From Bog-532 sp963833835 (GTDB lineage Bacteria > Actinomycetota > Actinomycetes > Streptosporangiales > Streptosporangiaceae), in the NCBI GenBank assembly GCA_963833835.1, contig CAWHZI010000016.1:1222658-1286657 (forward strand): a DNA stretch of 64,000 nucleotides, read 5' to 3'. Shown here piece after piece: positions 44,499-52,652 of the stretch. The notes under the pieces were generated by a model that worked only from the letters and a program-made list of their open reading frames with translations, was not told the DNA's origin and ran no database searches. Position numbers and translations under genes: made by a program. Every line of letters begins with the position of its first letter. Position 1 is the first letter of the stretch.

Positions 44499-45689
44499 AT
44501 GGCCGCGGAGGAACTGACGGCGATCGTGGCGGGTGGCGGGATCGCCGGGCTGGCCTCGGCGGTGGCGCTGGACCAGGCGGGCTGGCGGGTCACCGTGCTG
44601 GAACGGGCCCCCGCCTTTGGTGAGGTCGGCGCGGGCCTGGCCCTGACCGCGAACGGGATGGCCGCGGTGGACGCCCTCGGCCTGGGCGACGCCGTACGGG
44701 CCGCCGGGTACCGGACGGCCAGCGCCGGTTTCCAGGACCCGGCCGGCCGCTGGCTCATCCGGCTGCCCGCCGAGCGCCCCGGCCAGGACGCGGTCACCAC
44801 GATCTGGGGCCAGCACCGCCAGCGCCTGCACGCGGTCCTGCGCCAGGCGGCCACGGCGGCCGGAGCCGAGCTGATCACCGGGGCCGAGGTGGCCGCCGTC
44901 CGGCCGGGCGTACCCGACGGCGACCGCGCCGAGGTCACCTGGCGATCCGGCGGCCAGACCCGTACCGCCCCGGCCGACCTGGTCGTGGCGGCCGACGGAG
45001 TGCGGAGCGCAGTCCGGACCCAGCTCTTCCCCGGGGTCCAGCCGCGCTACGGCGGCAGCACCAGCTGGCGCGCGGTCGTCCCCGGCACCAGCACCGCCGA
45101 CCGCCGTTTCGTCGCGGCGTGGGGACCGGAGGCCGAGTTCGGCGCGCTCGGGCTGAGCGACCATGAGACCTACTGGTACGGCTACATTCGCCATCCCGCG
45201 GGCGCGGTGTTCCCGGACGAGCTGGCCGCGGCCCGGGACCGCTTCGCGGGCTGGGCACCGTGGGTCCGGGACCTGCTGGACGCCACCCCGGCCGACCGCC
45301 TGATCCGCAACGACGTCTACCACCTGCCCCAGGGCCCGCCCGCCTACGTGACCGGCCGCGTGGTCCTGATCGGGGACGCCGCCCACGCCTGCCTGCCGAC
45401 CGTGGGCCAGGGCGCAGCCATGGCCCTGGAGGACGCCGTGTGTACTGGCCGCCTGATCGCCGGCCCGGTCCGGGCCGGCGGCGCGCTGGCGCTGGCGCTG
45501 ACCGCCTTCGACCAGGCCCGCCGCCCCCGCGGCCGGCAAATCGTCCGGGCCGCCATGACCATCGCCCGCTTCGGCGCCGATCTCGGGCCCGGCTGGCGTC
45601 AGCGCGCCCGCAACACCACCCTGCGCCTGCTCCCGGCCGGTCTGCTGGTCCGCGGCGGCGCTTCCATCACCCGCTGGACCCCGCCCTGA
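44499..45689 (+). CDS. FAD-dependent aromatic monooxygenase
   Basis: A 396-residue flavin hydroxylase of the PHBH/UbiH type. FAD motif AGGGIAGLASAVALDQAGWRVTVLER starts near residue 9, the DG motif region is LVVAADGVRSAVR near 160, and the GD motif is VVLIGDAAHACLPTVGQGAAMALEDA near 290. It would hydroxylate an aromatic or polyketide-like substrate with NAD(P)H and oxygen. ATG 44499 follows GTGAGGTGAG. The orphan operator at 44439 suggests induction by a small molecule. The C-terminus is short and basic. Confidence 0.93.
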   Translation: MAAEELTAIVAGGGIAGLASAVALDQAGWRVTVLERAPAFGEVGAGLALTANGMAAVDALGLGDAVRAAGYRTASAGFQDPAGRWLIRLPAERPGQDAVTTIWGQHRQRLHAVLRQAATAAGAELITGAEVAAVRPGVPDGDRAEVTWRSGGQTRTAPADLVVAADGVRSAVRTQLFPGVQPRYGGSTSWRAVVPGTSTADRRFVAAWGPEAEFGALGLSDHETYWYGYIRHPAGAVFPDELAAARDRFAGWAPWVRDLLDATPADRLIRNDVYHLPQGPPAYVTGRVVLIGDAAHACLPTVGQGAAMALEDAVCTGRLIAGPVRAGGALALALTAFDQARRPRGRQIVRAAMTIARFGADLGPGWRQRARNTTLRLLPAGLLVRGGASITRWTPP

Positions 45690-45783
45690 CTGTGGTCGGA
45701 TTGCCGCAGTTCGGCGCGTTTTCCTGGCGTGGCGCGGTCTGAGCCGGTCCGCGGGCTAGGAGATTCGGGGCATACTGGACTCG

Positions 45784-45828
45784 CGGCAGCGGCTTTCCGA
45801 TAACCCCCCATCGTGGAAGCCGCTGCCG
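45784..45828 (+). other. Stem-loop between monooxygenase and nitroreductase genes
   Basis: CGGCAGCGGCTTTCC at 45784-45798 pairs with 45815-45828 (14 bp with one bulged T) around a 16-base loop that contains CCCCCC. It lies 95 bases after the monooxygenase stop and 65 bases before the nitroreductase start. It may terminate the upstream gene or be a structured leader; a TACTGG -10-like element at 45773 would place the transcript start at its foot. Confidence 0.55.
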
Positions 45829-45893
45829 TCTTGCTGCGGTCCATCCGTCATGCTGTCGGGTAGCCATTTCAGATCGATCCCGAGGAGTCATCC

Positions 45894-46421
45894 ATGGAGA
45901 CGTGGGACGCCATCCGGTCCCGGCGGAACGTCCGTGACTACCGGCCGGACCCGATTCCCGATGCGGATCTGCTGCGTATCGCCGAGGCGGGCTGGCGGGC
46001 CCCGTCGGCGTCGAACCGGCAGCACTGGGACTTCGTCATCGTCACCGACCACCAGCAACTGGCCGAGCTGTCCCAGGTCTGGCAGGGGGCCCGGCACATC
46101 GCCAAAGCGCCGGCCGCCATCGTGCTGGTCGTACCTGAGCCCGAAGACGACCGGACGAAGATCGTCGACCAGTACGACCTCGGTCAGGCCACCTACGCCA
46201 TGATGATCACCGCCGCCGACCTCGGCATCGGCACGGGTCACTCCTCCGTCGGTGACCAGGATCGGGCCCGCGCGATCCTCGGCATCCCCGAGGGCTATGT
46301 CGTCTCGTTCATGCTCGGCGTCGGCTATCCGGCCGACCGCCCGCTGCGCCCGATCGAGAAGCTGAACCGGCGCCCCTTCGGCGAGGTCGTCCGCCGCGGC
46401 CACTGGGACACGCCCGCCTGA
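45894..46421 (+). CDS. Nitroreductase-family FMN protein
   Basis: A 175-residue member of the nitroreductase fold. RSRRNVRDYRPDPIPDADLLRIAEAGWRAPSASNRQHWDF is the FMN-binding N-terminal block, and ITAADLGIGTGHSS and FMLGVGYPADRP are later conserved pieces. It should bind FMN and use NAD(P)H to reduce nitro groups, quinones or a specific metabolite. Short members of this size are common in actinomycetes. GAGGAG precedes the ATG by eight bases. A strong terminator follows its stop. Confidence 0.92.
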   Translation: METWDAIRSRRNVRDYRPDPIPDADLLRIAEAGWRAPSASNRQHWDFVIVTDHQQLAELSQVWQGARHIAKAPAAIVLVVPEPEDDRTKIVDQYDLGQATYAMMITAADLGIGTGHSSVGDQDRARAILGIPEGYVVSFMLGVGYPADRPLRPIEKLNRRPFGEVVRRGHWDTPA

Positions 46422-46429
46422 CCGAACGA

Positions 46430-46481
46430 GCCCGATGGCGCCAAAGGGCACACCATAGTGTGCCCAATGGCGCCATCGGGC
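46430..46481 (+). terminator. Two-part hairpin terminator after the nitroreductase gene
   Basis: A 14-bp outer stem (GCCCGATGGCGCCA with 46468-46481) and an 8-bp inner stem (GGGCACAC with GTGTGCCC) are separated by a symmetric AA/AA internal loop and closed by CATA. There is no T-tract, as usual in actinomycetes. It starts nine bases after the nitroreductase stop, and the M55 gene starts 22 bases after it. Confidence 0.8.
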
Positions 46482-46503
46482 AGTGCCAGAAACGGAGGCT
46501 TGG

Positions 46504-47328
46504 GTGAAAATCTTCCTGTCCAGCGACATGGAGGGCACGGCCGGGGTCGTCGACTGGGAGCAGTGCCGGGGCGACGGCCTGGAGGCGGTCGCGGGCCGCC
46601 GGCTGCTGCTGGCCGAGGTCAACGCGGCCATCGAGGGCGCCGTGGCCGGCGGGGCCACCGAGATCGTGGTCAACGACTCCCACTCGACCATGCGCAACCT
46701 GCCGCCGGAAGCGCTGGCCGCCGACGCCTCCTACATCTCCGGCAGCTTCAAGCCGCTGTACATGATGCAGGGCCTGGACGACAGCTTCGACGCGGTCCTG
46801 TTCGTGTCGTACCACGGCTCGGTCGGGGCCCCATCCGGGCTGTCGCACACGTACAACCCGCGGGCCGTGTTCGAAGCCCGGCTGGACGGGGTGGTGACCG
46901 GCGAGGCCGGCATCAATGCGCTGGTGGCCGCGCACTACGGCGTGCCGGTGGTGCTGGTCACCGGGGACCGCTGTGCCTGCCAGGAGACCGCCGCCCTCAT
47001 CCCGGACGTGCACACGGCCGTGGTCAAGGAGCCGGTCAGCCGGGCCGCCGCGCACAGCCTGCACCCGGCCCGGGCCTGCGCGCTGATCCTCCAGACCGCC
47101 GAGCGGGCGGTCCGGGGCGCGGCCGCGGCCACGCCGCCGCCGCTGGGCCAGGCCGTGCTGGAAGTCTCGGTCCGCACCACGGACATCGCCGAGGCGGCCA
47201 CCTGGGTCCGCGGGGTGGAGCGCACCGGGCCCCGGGAGCTGCGCTTCACCGGCGACGACCCGCTGGCCATCTACCGGTCGTTCTGCGCCGTCATCCTGCT
47301 GACCCGCAACGTGGCCGAGATCGTCTGA
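46504..47328 (+). CDS. M55-family D-aminopeptidase
   Basis: A 274-residue zinc peptidase of the DppA type. The start SSDMEGTAGVVDW gives metal ligands Asp8 and Glu10; further ligands are in VNDSHS near 60, SYHG near 104 and GEAGIN near 133. M55 enzymes release D-amino acids from peptides, linked to wall peptide recycling. I chose GTG 46504 because AACGGAGG is upstream and the family starts with MKIFISxDMEG. Length matches the family (about 270). Confidence 0.92.
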   Translation: MKIFLSSDMEGTAGVVDWEQCRGDGLEAVAGRRLLLAEVNAAIEGAVAGGATEIVVNDSHSTMRNLPPEALAADASYISGSFKPLYMMQGLDDSFDAVLFVSYHGSVGAPSGLSHTYNPRAVFEARLDGVVTGEAGINALVAAHYGVPVVLVTGDRCACQETAALIPDVHTAVVKEPVSRAAAHSLHPARACALILQTAERAVRGAAAATPPPLGQAVLEVSVRTTDIAEAATWVRGVERTGPRELRFTGDDPLAIYRSFCAVILLTRNVAEIV

Positions 47329-47334
47329 CCGGGT

Positions 47335-47892
47335 TCAGCGCCCGCGCACGGCGGCGCCGGCCGGGGCCCAGAACCGCAGCTTGCCGTCCCGGATGTCCTC
47401 CAGCACCCCGCCGTTGGCCTCGATGACCTTGCGCGAGCCGGTGTTGTTCTCGTCGCAGGTGATCAGCACCGGGTCGATGCCCAGCTCGCGCGCCACCGGC
47501 CGGGCCGCGGCCAGCATCGCGGTGGCGTGGCCGCGCCGCCGGGCGCCGGGCCGTATGTCGTAGCCGATGTGCCCGCCGAGATTCAGCAGCGACGGGGTGA
47601 GCCGGTGCCGGATGGTCAGCCGGCCCAGGTACTGCTGGCCGTCGGCCCACCACAGCGTGGTCCCGGGTACGTACCCCGGCGGGCGCGCTGACTCCTCGTC
47701 GGCGTCCGCGCGCAGCCACCGCACGTAGGCCGCGAACTCGGCCGGGTCGTCCCACCGGTCCGCGTACCGGTAGATCTCCCGGCCCAGCATCGTGCTGTCG
47801 TCCGGGCCGCCGCGCCCCTCGGCGCCGAACTCGGCCATGGCGGCCAGGAACGAGCGGTGCACAGCAGGGTCGGGCAGGATCAGCTCCGGCAT
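47335..47892 (-). CDS. GNAT-family acetyltransferase
   Basis: A 185-residue N-acetyltransferase. The acetyl-CoA region is IGYDIRPGARRRGHATAMLAAARPVARELGI, with the R/QxxGxG/A-like loop RRRGHA, followed by the LITCDENNTGSRKVIEANGG block of the RimJ/GNAT_3-like branch. The substrate is unknown. ATG 47892 gives the natural N-terminus ELILPDPAVHRSFLAAMAEF; an upstream start at 47928 seems too early. It is tail-to-tail with the M55 gene and divergent from AMP nucleosidase. Confidence 0.92.
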   Translation of the reverse strand: MPELILPDPAVHRSFLAAMAEFGAEGRGGPDDSTMLGREIYRYADRWDDPAEFAAYVRWLRADADEESARPPGYVPGTTLWWADGQQYLGRLTIRHRLTPSLLNLGGHIGYDIRPGARRRGHATAMLAAARPVARELGIDPVLITCDENNTGSRKVIEANGGVLEDIRDGKLRFWAPAGAAVRGR

Positions 47893-47975
47893 GCCACCAG
47901 TCGTACTCGCCGGCCACGCCACGCGCACGCCATTATCGGCCGCCGCTGGCCGGGAACGGCTGAGAATATGGGCCC

Positions 47976-49163
47976 ATGACGTTGACGATGGATTTCTCAG
48001 CCCTGGTGGACGGCGACCGCCGCGGCACGGAGATCGCGCGGCTCTGCGACGCCATGGAAACGGCCTACATCGACGGCCACTATCCGCGGCTGACGGTCGA
48101 GCGGCCCTGGTCGGTGGACAACCGCGTGCTCGAGGGCGAGTTCGCCGCGCCCAACGCCATCCGCTGGTACCTGGAGCGCGAACTGGGACGGCTGGCGGCC
48201 CATGGCGCCCGGATCTCGGTCTGCCGCGGCCGGAAGGTCATCGGCCTGCGCGATCCCCGGCTCGGTCCGGCCGTCGACGAGACCCGCTGGGACCTGCGGC
48301 GCAAGAAGCTGTTCCTGTTCGGCCCGGAGCGGATGGCGCTGTCCATCGACCGGCTCGAGCACTACACCGGTACCGCGGCCGAGAGCTTCCAGCGCTACGT
48401 GCTGCTGACCAACTACGCCTGGCACGTGGAGGAGTTCCGCGCCGCGCTGCCGGGCTGCGTCGGCCCCGACAGCGACGGCCGCCAGATGCCGGCCTGGCAC
48501 TACGCCCAGCCCGGCCGCGCGGGCGTGAGCATCGTCAACATCGGGGTCGGCCCGTCCAACGCCAAGACGATCACCGATCACCTGGCCGTGCTCCGCCCCG
48601 ATCTGATCCTGATGATCGGGCACTGCGCCGGGCTCCGGAACCACCAGGACGTCGGCGACCTGGTCCTGGCCACCGCGTTCATGCGCGACGACCGGGTGCT
48701 GGACGACATCCTCCCGCTGCGCGTGCCGGTGATCTCCAACTACGCGCTGAACAACCTGCTCCTGGGCGAGCTGCTCGAGCGCGGCCTGCGCAGCCGGACC
48801 GGCATCGTGTTCACCACCGCCAACCGGAACTGGGAGCTGAACCTGTCCGCGGTGGAGGACTGGCTGCGGGTCTCCCGCGCGCTGGCGGTGGACATGGAGT
48901 CCGCCACGGTCGCCGCGAACGGGTTCCGGTACCGGATACCGACCGCCACCCTGCTCGCGGTCAGCGACAAGCCCCTGCACGCCCTGCCCAAGCTGAGCGC
49001 GGACGCCCAGGAGTTCTACGCCGCCAGCCGCCGCCAGCACGTCGAGGTCGCGATCTCCGTGACCGACAAGGTCCGTCGCCTGTACCCCGGCGGCCTGCCC
49101 ACGGCCGACCTGCGCTCCCCCGACGAGCCCTTGTTCGGCCTTTCCGGCCCGGAGACCGCCTGA
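47976..49163 (+). CDS. amn: AMP nucleosidase
   Basis: A 395-residue enzyme of the purine phosphorylase superfamily that hydrolyses AMP to adenine and ribose 5-phosphate. The N-terminal part (1-180) matches the Amn-specific domain (RPWSVDNRVLEGEF, AHGARISVCRG), and the C-terminal part carries GVGPSNAKTITDHLAVLRPD, MIGHCAGLR and VDMESATVAANGFRYRIPTATLLAVSDKPLH. It is shorter than the E. coli enzyme (about 480), mainly in the N-terminal domain. The ATG has no obvious ribosome site. Its stop is seven bases from that of the FMN-binding gene on the other strand. Confidence 0.93.
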   Translation: MTLTMDFSALVDGDRRGTEIARLCDAMETAYIDGHYPRLTVERPWSVDNRVLEGEFAAPNAIRWYLERELGRLAAHGARISVCRGRKVIGLRDPRLGPAVDETRWDLRRKKLFLFGPERMALSIDRLEHYTGTAAESFQRYVLLTNYAWHVEEFRAALPGCVGPDSDGRQMPAWHYAQPGRAGVSIVNIGVGPSNAKTITDHLAVLRPDLILMIGHCAGLRNHQDVGDLVLATAFMRDDRVLDDILPLRVPVISNYALNNLLLGELLERGLRSRTGIVFTTANRNWELNLSAVEDWLRVSRALAVDMESATVAANGFRYRIPTATLLAVSDKPLHALPKLSADAQEFYAASRRQHVEVAISVTDKVRRLYPGGLPTADLRSPDEPLFGLSGPETA

Positions 49164-49169
49164 CGCCGG

Positions 49170-49649
49170 TCAGGAGCCGATCTTGGCCTGATCCAGCGCG
49201 CTCTGCAACGACGTGATGTACCCCTGCGAGGTGTAGGTCGCGCCGGAGACCATGTCGATCTTGGCGCTGCCGACGCTGGCTGCCTCCCGGTCCAGTACCG
49301 GGATGGCGAAGGCGTTGATCTGGCTGTCGCGCGGGGTGTCCTGGGGATACTCCACCGCCTTGGCCGCGGTGACCTTGCCTCCCTTGACCATGATCTGCAC
49401 CTGGACCGGGCCGTAGATCGTGCTGGCGGCGGCCCCGGTCACGGTCGTGGCCCCGGTGGTGCTGCCCCCGGCGCCTTGGCTAGTCCCGCCTTGGCCAGTC
49501 CCGCTCTGACCCGCCCCGCCTTGGCCAGCACTCGGTGTCCCGATGGCCGCGGGTGGCGAGCCGGCGCCGCTGGTGCTGTGCGTCTTGAACGTCAGCAGCA
49601 GGACCAGGCCCACGACCGTGCTGACGATCGCGAGGATGACCCGGCGCAT
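49170..49649 (-). CDS. FMN-binding domain lipoprotein/membrane protein
   Basis: A 159-residue protein with an N-terminal membrane helix (about 3-21), a Gly/Ser/Gln/Thr-rich linker and an FMN-binding domain (about 80-159). The flavinylation motif SGATYTS near 141 matches the covalent FMN site modified by ApbE in NqrC/RnfG-like proteins. It should carry electrons on the outer side of the membrane. It starts 59 bases downstream of the ferric-reductase-like gene, same direction, so the two act as an electron-transfer pair. No ApbE gene is in the window. Confidence 0.9.
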   Translation of the reverse strand: MRRVILAIVSTVVGLVLLLTFKTHSTSGAGSPPAAIGTPSAGQGGAGQSGTGQGGTSQGAGGSTTGATTVTGAAASTIYGPVQVQIMVKGGKVTAAKAVEYPQDTPRDSQINAFAIPVLDREAASVGSAKIDMVSGATYTSQGYITSLQSALDQAKIGS

Positions 49650-49708
49650 GAGCGGTGCCTTTCGTTGACGGCCAGAGTAGGGCCAGAGTAGGGACAGAGC
49701 AGGGACGG

Positions 49709-51070
49709 TCAGAACTCGAACGACTCGCGGTGGATGTTCCGGCGCGGGACCCCGGCGGCCAGCAGTTCGCGGATAACGGCGTCGGTCATGCCGGGCGGCC
49801 CGCACACGTAGACGTCGTGCTGGGCCAGGCCGGGGACGTTGGCGCTGAGCACGGCCGCGTTGAGCGGGTCTTCGCCCAGGTCCGCGCGACGGCCGACGAC
49901 GAACCACAGCTGGGCGTGGCGCTGCCGGGCCAGCTGTTCCAATTCCCGCCGGAACGCCACGTCCGCGTCCTGGCTGGCCCGGTAGACCAGGGTCAGGTCG
50001 CCCGCGCCGGCCGGAAGGGTCTGGAACAGGGCCCGCAGCGGCGTGATGCCCACCCCGCCCGCGATCAGCAGCACCTGCCGCTGCCGGCGGCGCGCCGCGG
50101 TCAGGGCGCCGAACGGGCCCTCGGCCACCACCCGCGTCCCCGGCCGCAGCTCGGCCAGCGCCCGGCTGTGGTCCCCGATCGCCTTGGCCGTGAACCGCAG
50201 CCGGTCCGGTTGCGGCGGCGCGGACAGCGAGTACGGGGCCGACACCCACCACCGGCCGCGGGCCAGGAACCGCCAGCGGAAGAACTGGCCCGATTCGGCC
50301 CGCAGCTCGTCCAGGTGCCGCCCGCTGACCACCACGCTGACCAGGCCCGGTCCCTCGGGCTGGACCGACTGCACCCGCATCCGGTGCCGGAACGCCTGCC
50401 GCACCGGGGTGACGAACCGGTACCAGAAGATGGCGGCGAACACCACGATGTAGAGCGCGCCCCAGCCGATGCGCGCGGGCAGGCTGGAGATGAACTCGGC
50501 CCCGACCGCGAACTGGTGGCTGAACGCCAGCGCGACGGCCAGGTACGTGTAAAAGTGCAGGTAGTACCAGGTCTCGTAGCGCAGCCGCCGGCGGGCCGCA
50601 CGCATCGAGCTGATGCCGACCCCGACCAGCAGCAGGCCGCCCACGGTGGCCGCGAGCACGTCCGGGTAGCTGATGAGCAGGATCTTGGTCTGGCTGATCA
50701 CGTTGGTGTGGGCCGTGACCGCGTAACCCCAGATGATCAGCACCGCGTGCGTGGCGACCAGGCATACCGTGTAGCGCCCGCCCATCGCGTGCCAGCGGGC
50801 CAGCCGGTCCGCCCCGACCCCGCGCTCGACCGGCGGCAGCCGGGCCATCAGCGCGACCAGGACCACCACCCCGTACCCGGCCAGCAGCCCGGTGATCCGC
50901 CCCGCGTTGGTCAGCCAGTCACCGAGCCCGCTGATCGCGGGAGTCTCGTCCCACCAGAGTCCGATCGCGGCCAGCCCACCCGCCACGATCAGCGCCAGCA
51001 CGAATCGCGGGTGGGCCCGCGGCGCGGCGGCCGGGGTGCCCCGCGAGACGCTGACCGCGGAGGATGACAT
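49709..51070 (-). CDS. Ferric-reductase-like transmembrane flavocytochrome reductase
   Basis: About 453 residues. The N-terminal half has six or so membrane helices with paired His (RYTVCLVATHAVLIIWGY, YLHFYTYLAVALAFSHQFA) that would bind heme. The C-terminal half is an FNR-like module with the FAD motif region SAPYSLSAPP, the NAD site IAGGVGITPLRALFQTL and the final VYVCGPPGM. It would pass electrons from NAD(P)H through flavin and heme to the outside, probably to the FMN-binding protein encoded next. ATG 51070 is preferred over a longer start at 51139. It is divergent from a RibD-like reductase. Confidence 0.93.
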   Translation of the reverse strand: MSSSAVSVSRGTPAAAPRAHPRFVLALIVAGGLAAIGLWWDETPAISGLGDWLTNAGRITGLLAGYGVVVLVALMARLPPVERGVGADRLARWHAMGGRYTVCLVATHAVLIIWGYAVTAHTNVISQTKILLISYPDVLAATVGGLLLVGVGISSMRAARRRLRYETWYYLHFYTYLAVALAFSHQFAVGAEFISSLPARIGWGALYIVVFAAIFWYRFVTPVRQAFRHRMRVQSVQPEGPGLVSVVVSGRHLDELRAESGQFFRWRFLARGRWWVSAPYSLSAPPQPDRLRFTAKAIGDHSRALAELRPGTRVVAEGPFGALTAARRRQRQVLLIAGGVGITPLRALFQTLPAGAGDLTLVYRASQDADVAFRRELEQLARQRHAQLWFVVGRRADLGEDPLNAAVLSANVPGLAQHDVYVCGPPGMTDAVIRELLAAGVPRRNIHRESFEF

Positions 51071-51132
51071 TTCGTGAAGAGTACTTCGCCAACCTCTCGA
51101 TGAGATTGCCGCGCTCGGGCAGTCTTGCCTGC

Positions 51133-51774
51133 ATGACACAGCTGCTGAGAGTGCAGAACTTCAACATTTCCAGTGACGGCATTGCGGCGGGGGAGGACCA
51201 GCGCCTGGAACAGCCGTTCGGCTTCCCCGACCCACAGCGGCTATTCGGCTGGGCCGGGGCCACGGCCAGCTGGGTCATGCGCACCGACCCGGGCGGCAGC
51301 CGGGGCCTGGACGACTACCTGACCCGGGACTACGCCCGCAACATCGGCGCCGAGATCATGGGCCGGAACAAGTTCGGCCCCCAGCGCGGGCCCTGGGCCG
51401 ACCTGGAGTGGCAGGGCTGGTGGGAGGACGAGCCCCCGTTCCACACCCCGGTGTTCGTGCTCACCCACCACCCGCGGCCGTCGATCACGCTGTCCGACAC
51501 CACGTTCCACTTCGTCGACGGCGACCCGGCCAAGGTCCTGGAGTTGGCCAAAGAGGCCGCTCAGGGCCGGGACGTCCGGCTCGGCGGCGGGGTCACCACC
51601 ATCCGCGAGTTCCTCGACGCGGACCTGGTCGACAGCTTGCACGTGGCGGTCTCGCCGCTGAAGCTCGGTACCGGGCTGAAGCTGTGGGACTCACCCGATG
51701 ACCTGCTCGACCGGTTCCACCGGGACGTCGTGCCCAGCTCCAGCGGGGTGACCCACTACCTGTACTGGCGCTAG
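51133..51774 (+). CDS. RibD C-terminal/dihydrofolate-reductase-like protein
   Basis: A 213-residue reductase-fold protein. LLRVQNFNISSDGIAAG is the N-terminal strand, MGRNKFGPQRGPW holds the cofactor loop and VRLGGGVTTIREFLDADLVDSLHVAVSPLKLGTG is the conserved GGG-containing C-terminal block. Such proteins are NADPH-dependent and of unknown substrate. ATG 51133 gives the usual start; a longer frame begins at 51064. Its stop overlaps the stop of the convergent methyltransferase by four bases. Confidence 0.9.
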   Translation: MTQLLRVQNFNISSDGIAAGEDQRLEQPFGFPDPQRLFGWAGATASWVMRTDPGGSRGLDDYLTRDYARNIGAEIMGRNKFGPQRGPWADLEWQGWWEDEPPFHTPVFVLTHHPRPSITLSDTTFHFVDGDPAKVLELAKEAAQGRDVRLGGGVTTIREFLDADLVDSLHVAVSPLKLGTGLKLWDSPDDLLDRFHRDVVPSSSGVTHYLYWR

Positions 51775-52556
51775 CCGACCCGGGCGACGCCGACGATGAC
51801 CTGGCCTGGGCGCGGGGGCAGGTGGACGGGGTGGTCCCGCTCGGGGTCCCACTCGCGGCTGTCGACCACGCCGGGCGGCACCAGTTTCAGGTCGCCGAAG
51901 AAGCTGGTGAAATCGGCCACCGAGTGGTTGTAGACGCGGATCGCCCCGGAGGAGTAGGAGCCGAAGCCCTTGTCGGCCTCGTCGCTGTCACCGCGGCCGG
52001 CCGACAGTACGACGTAACTGCCGGGCGCGAGCGGCGCCACGTAGCTGGCCACCAGGGCCCGGGCGGCATCCGGGTCGAAGAAGTGGAGCAGGAAGCCCAT
52101 CATCAGGCAGGCCGGGGCGGCCAGGTCGACGCCGGCCGCCACGGCGTCCAGGATCGGATCCGGCTCGCGCACGTCGCCGGCGATGACGGTCACGCCCGGG
52201 TTGCCCTGGGCGGCCAGCGCACGCAGGTGGGCCAGCACCACCGGGTCGTTGTCGACGTAGGCCACCCGGGCCGCCGGGTTGATCTTCTGCGCCGTCCCGT
52301 GCGTGTTGGGCACGGTCGGCATCCCGGAGCCGAGGTCGATGAACTGGCCGATGCCCTGCTGCGCGGCCCAGGTCACGGCCCGGGCCAGGAACTGCCGGTT
52401 CTCCCGGGTCACCTCGACCGTGAGCGGCGCGACGGCCATCAGCTTTTCCGCCACTTCCCGGTCGGCGGCGAAATTGTCCTTCCCGTCCAGCAGGTAGTCA
52501 TAGACCCGCGCGATGGACGGCACACTGACATCGAAGTCGTCGGCCACGTGCGACAT
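51771..52556 (-). CDS. SAV2177/DUF574-family SAM methyltransferase
   Basis: About 261 residues. The N-terminal SVPSIARVYDYLLDGKDNFAADREVAEKL is the hallmark of this actinobacterial family, which is abundant in Streptomyces and relatives. The SAM fold follows with FIDLGSGMPT, AYVDNDPVV and a GFLLHFFD block. The substrates are unknown. ATG 52556 (SHVADDFDVS) gives the natural start; ATG 52616 is in frame but adds basic residues. The upstream region contains the AT-rich patch ATTTAAAAATAATTAAC. Confidence 0.92.
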   Translation of the reverse strand: MSHVADDFDVSVPSIARVYDYLLDGKDNFAADREVAEKLMAVAPLTVEVTRENRQFLARAVTWAAQQGIGQFIDLGSGMPTVPNTHGTAQKINPAARVAYVDNDPVVLAHLRALAAQGNPGVTVIAGDVREPDPILDAVAAGVDLAAPACLMMGFLLHFFDPDAARALVASYVAPLAPGSYVVLSAGRGDSDEADKGFGSYSSGAIRVYNHSVADFTSFFGDLKLVPPGVVDSREWDPERDHPVHLPPRPGQVIVGVARVG

Positions 52557-52652
52557 CGTAGCGCCGCACCGGCGGGCCGCCGGCCGGATCTTTACCGCCG
52601 CATTGACGCCAGCCATTTAAAAATAATTAACGGGTCACCGCCAAATGCCGGG

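Noticed and set aside
45784..45828. A riboswitch before the nitroreductase gene
   Set aside because: The hairpin is a simple stem without the conserved core of any riboswitch I know, so it is listed only as a stem-loop.
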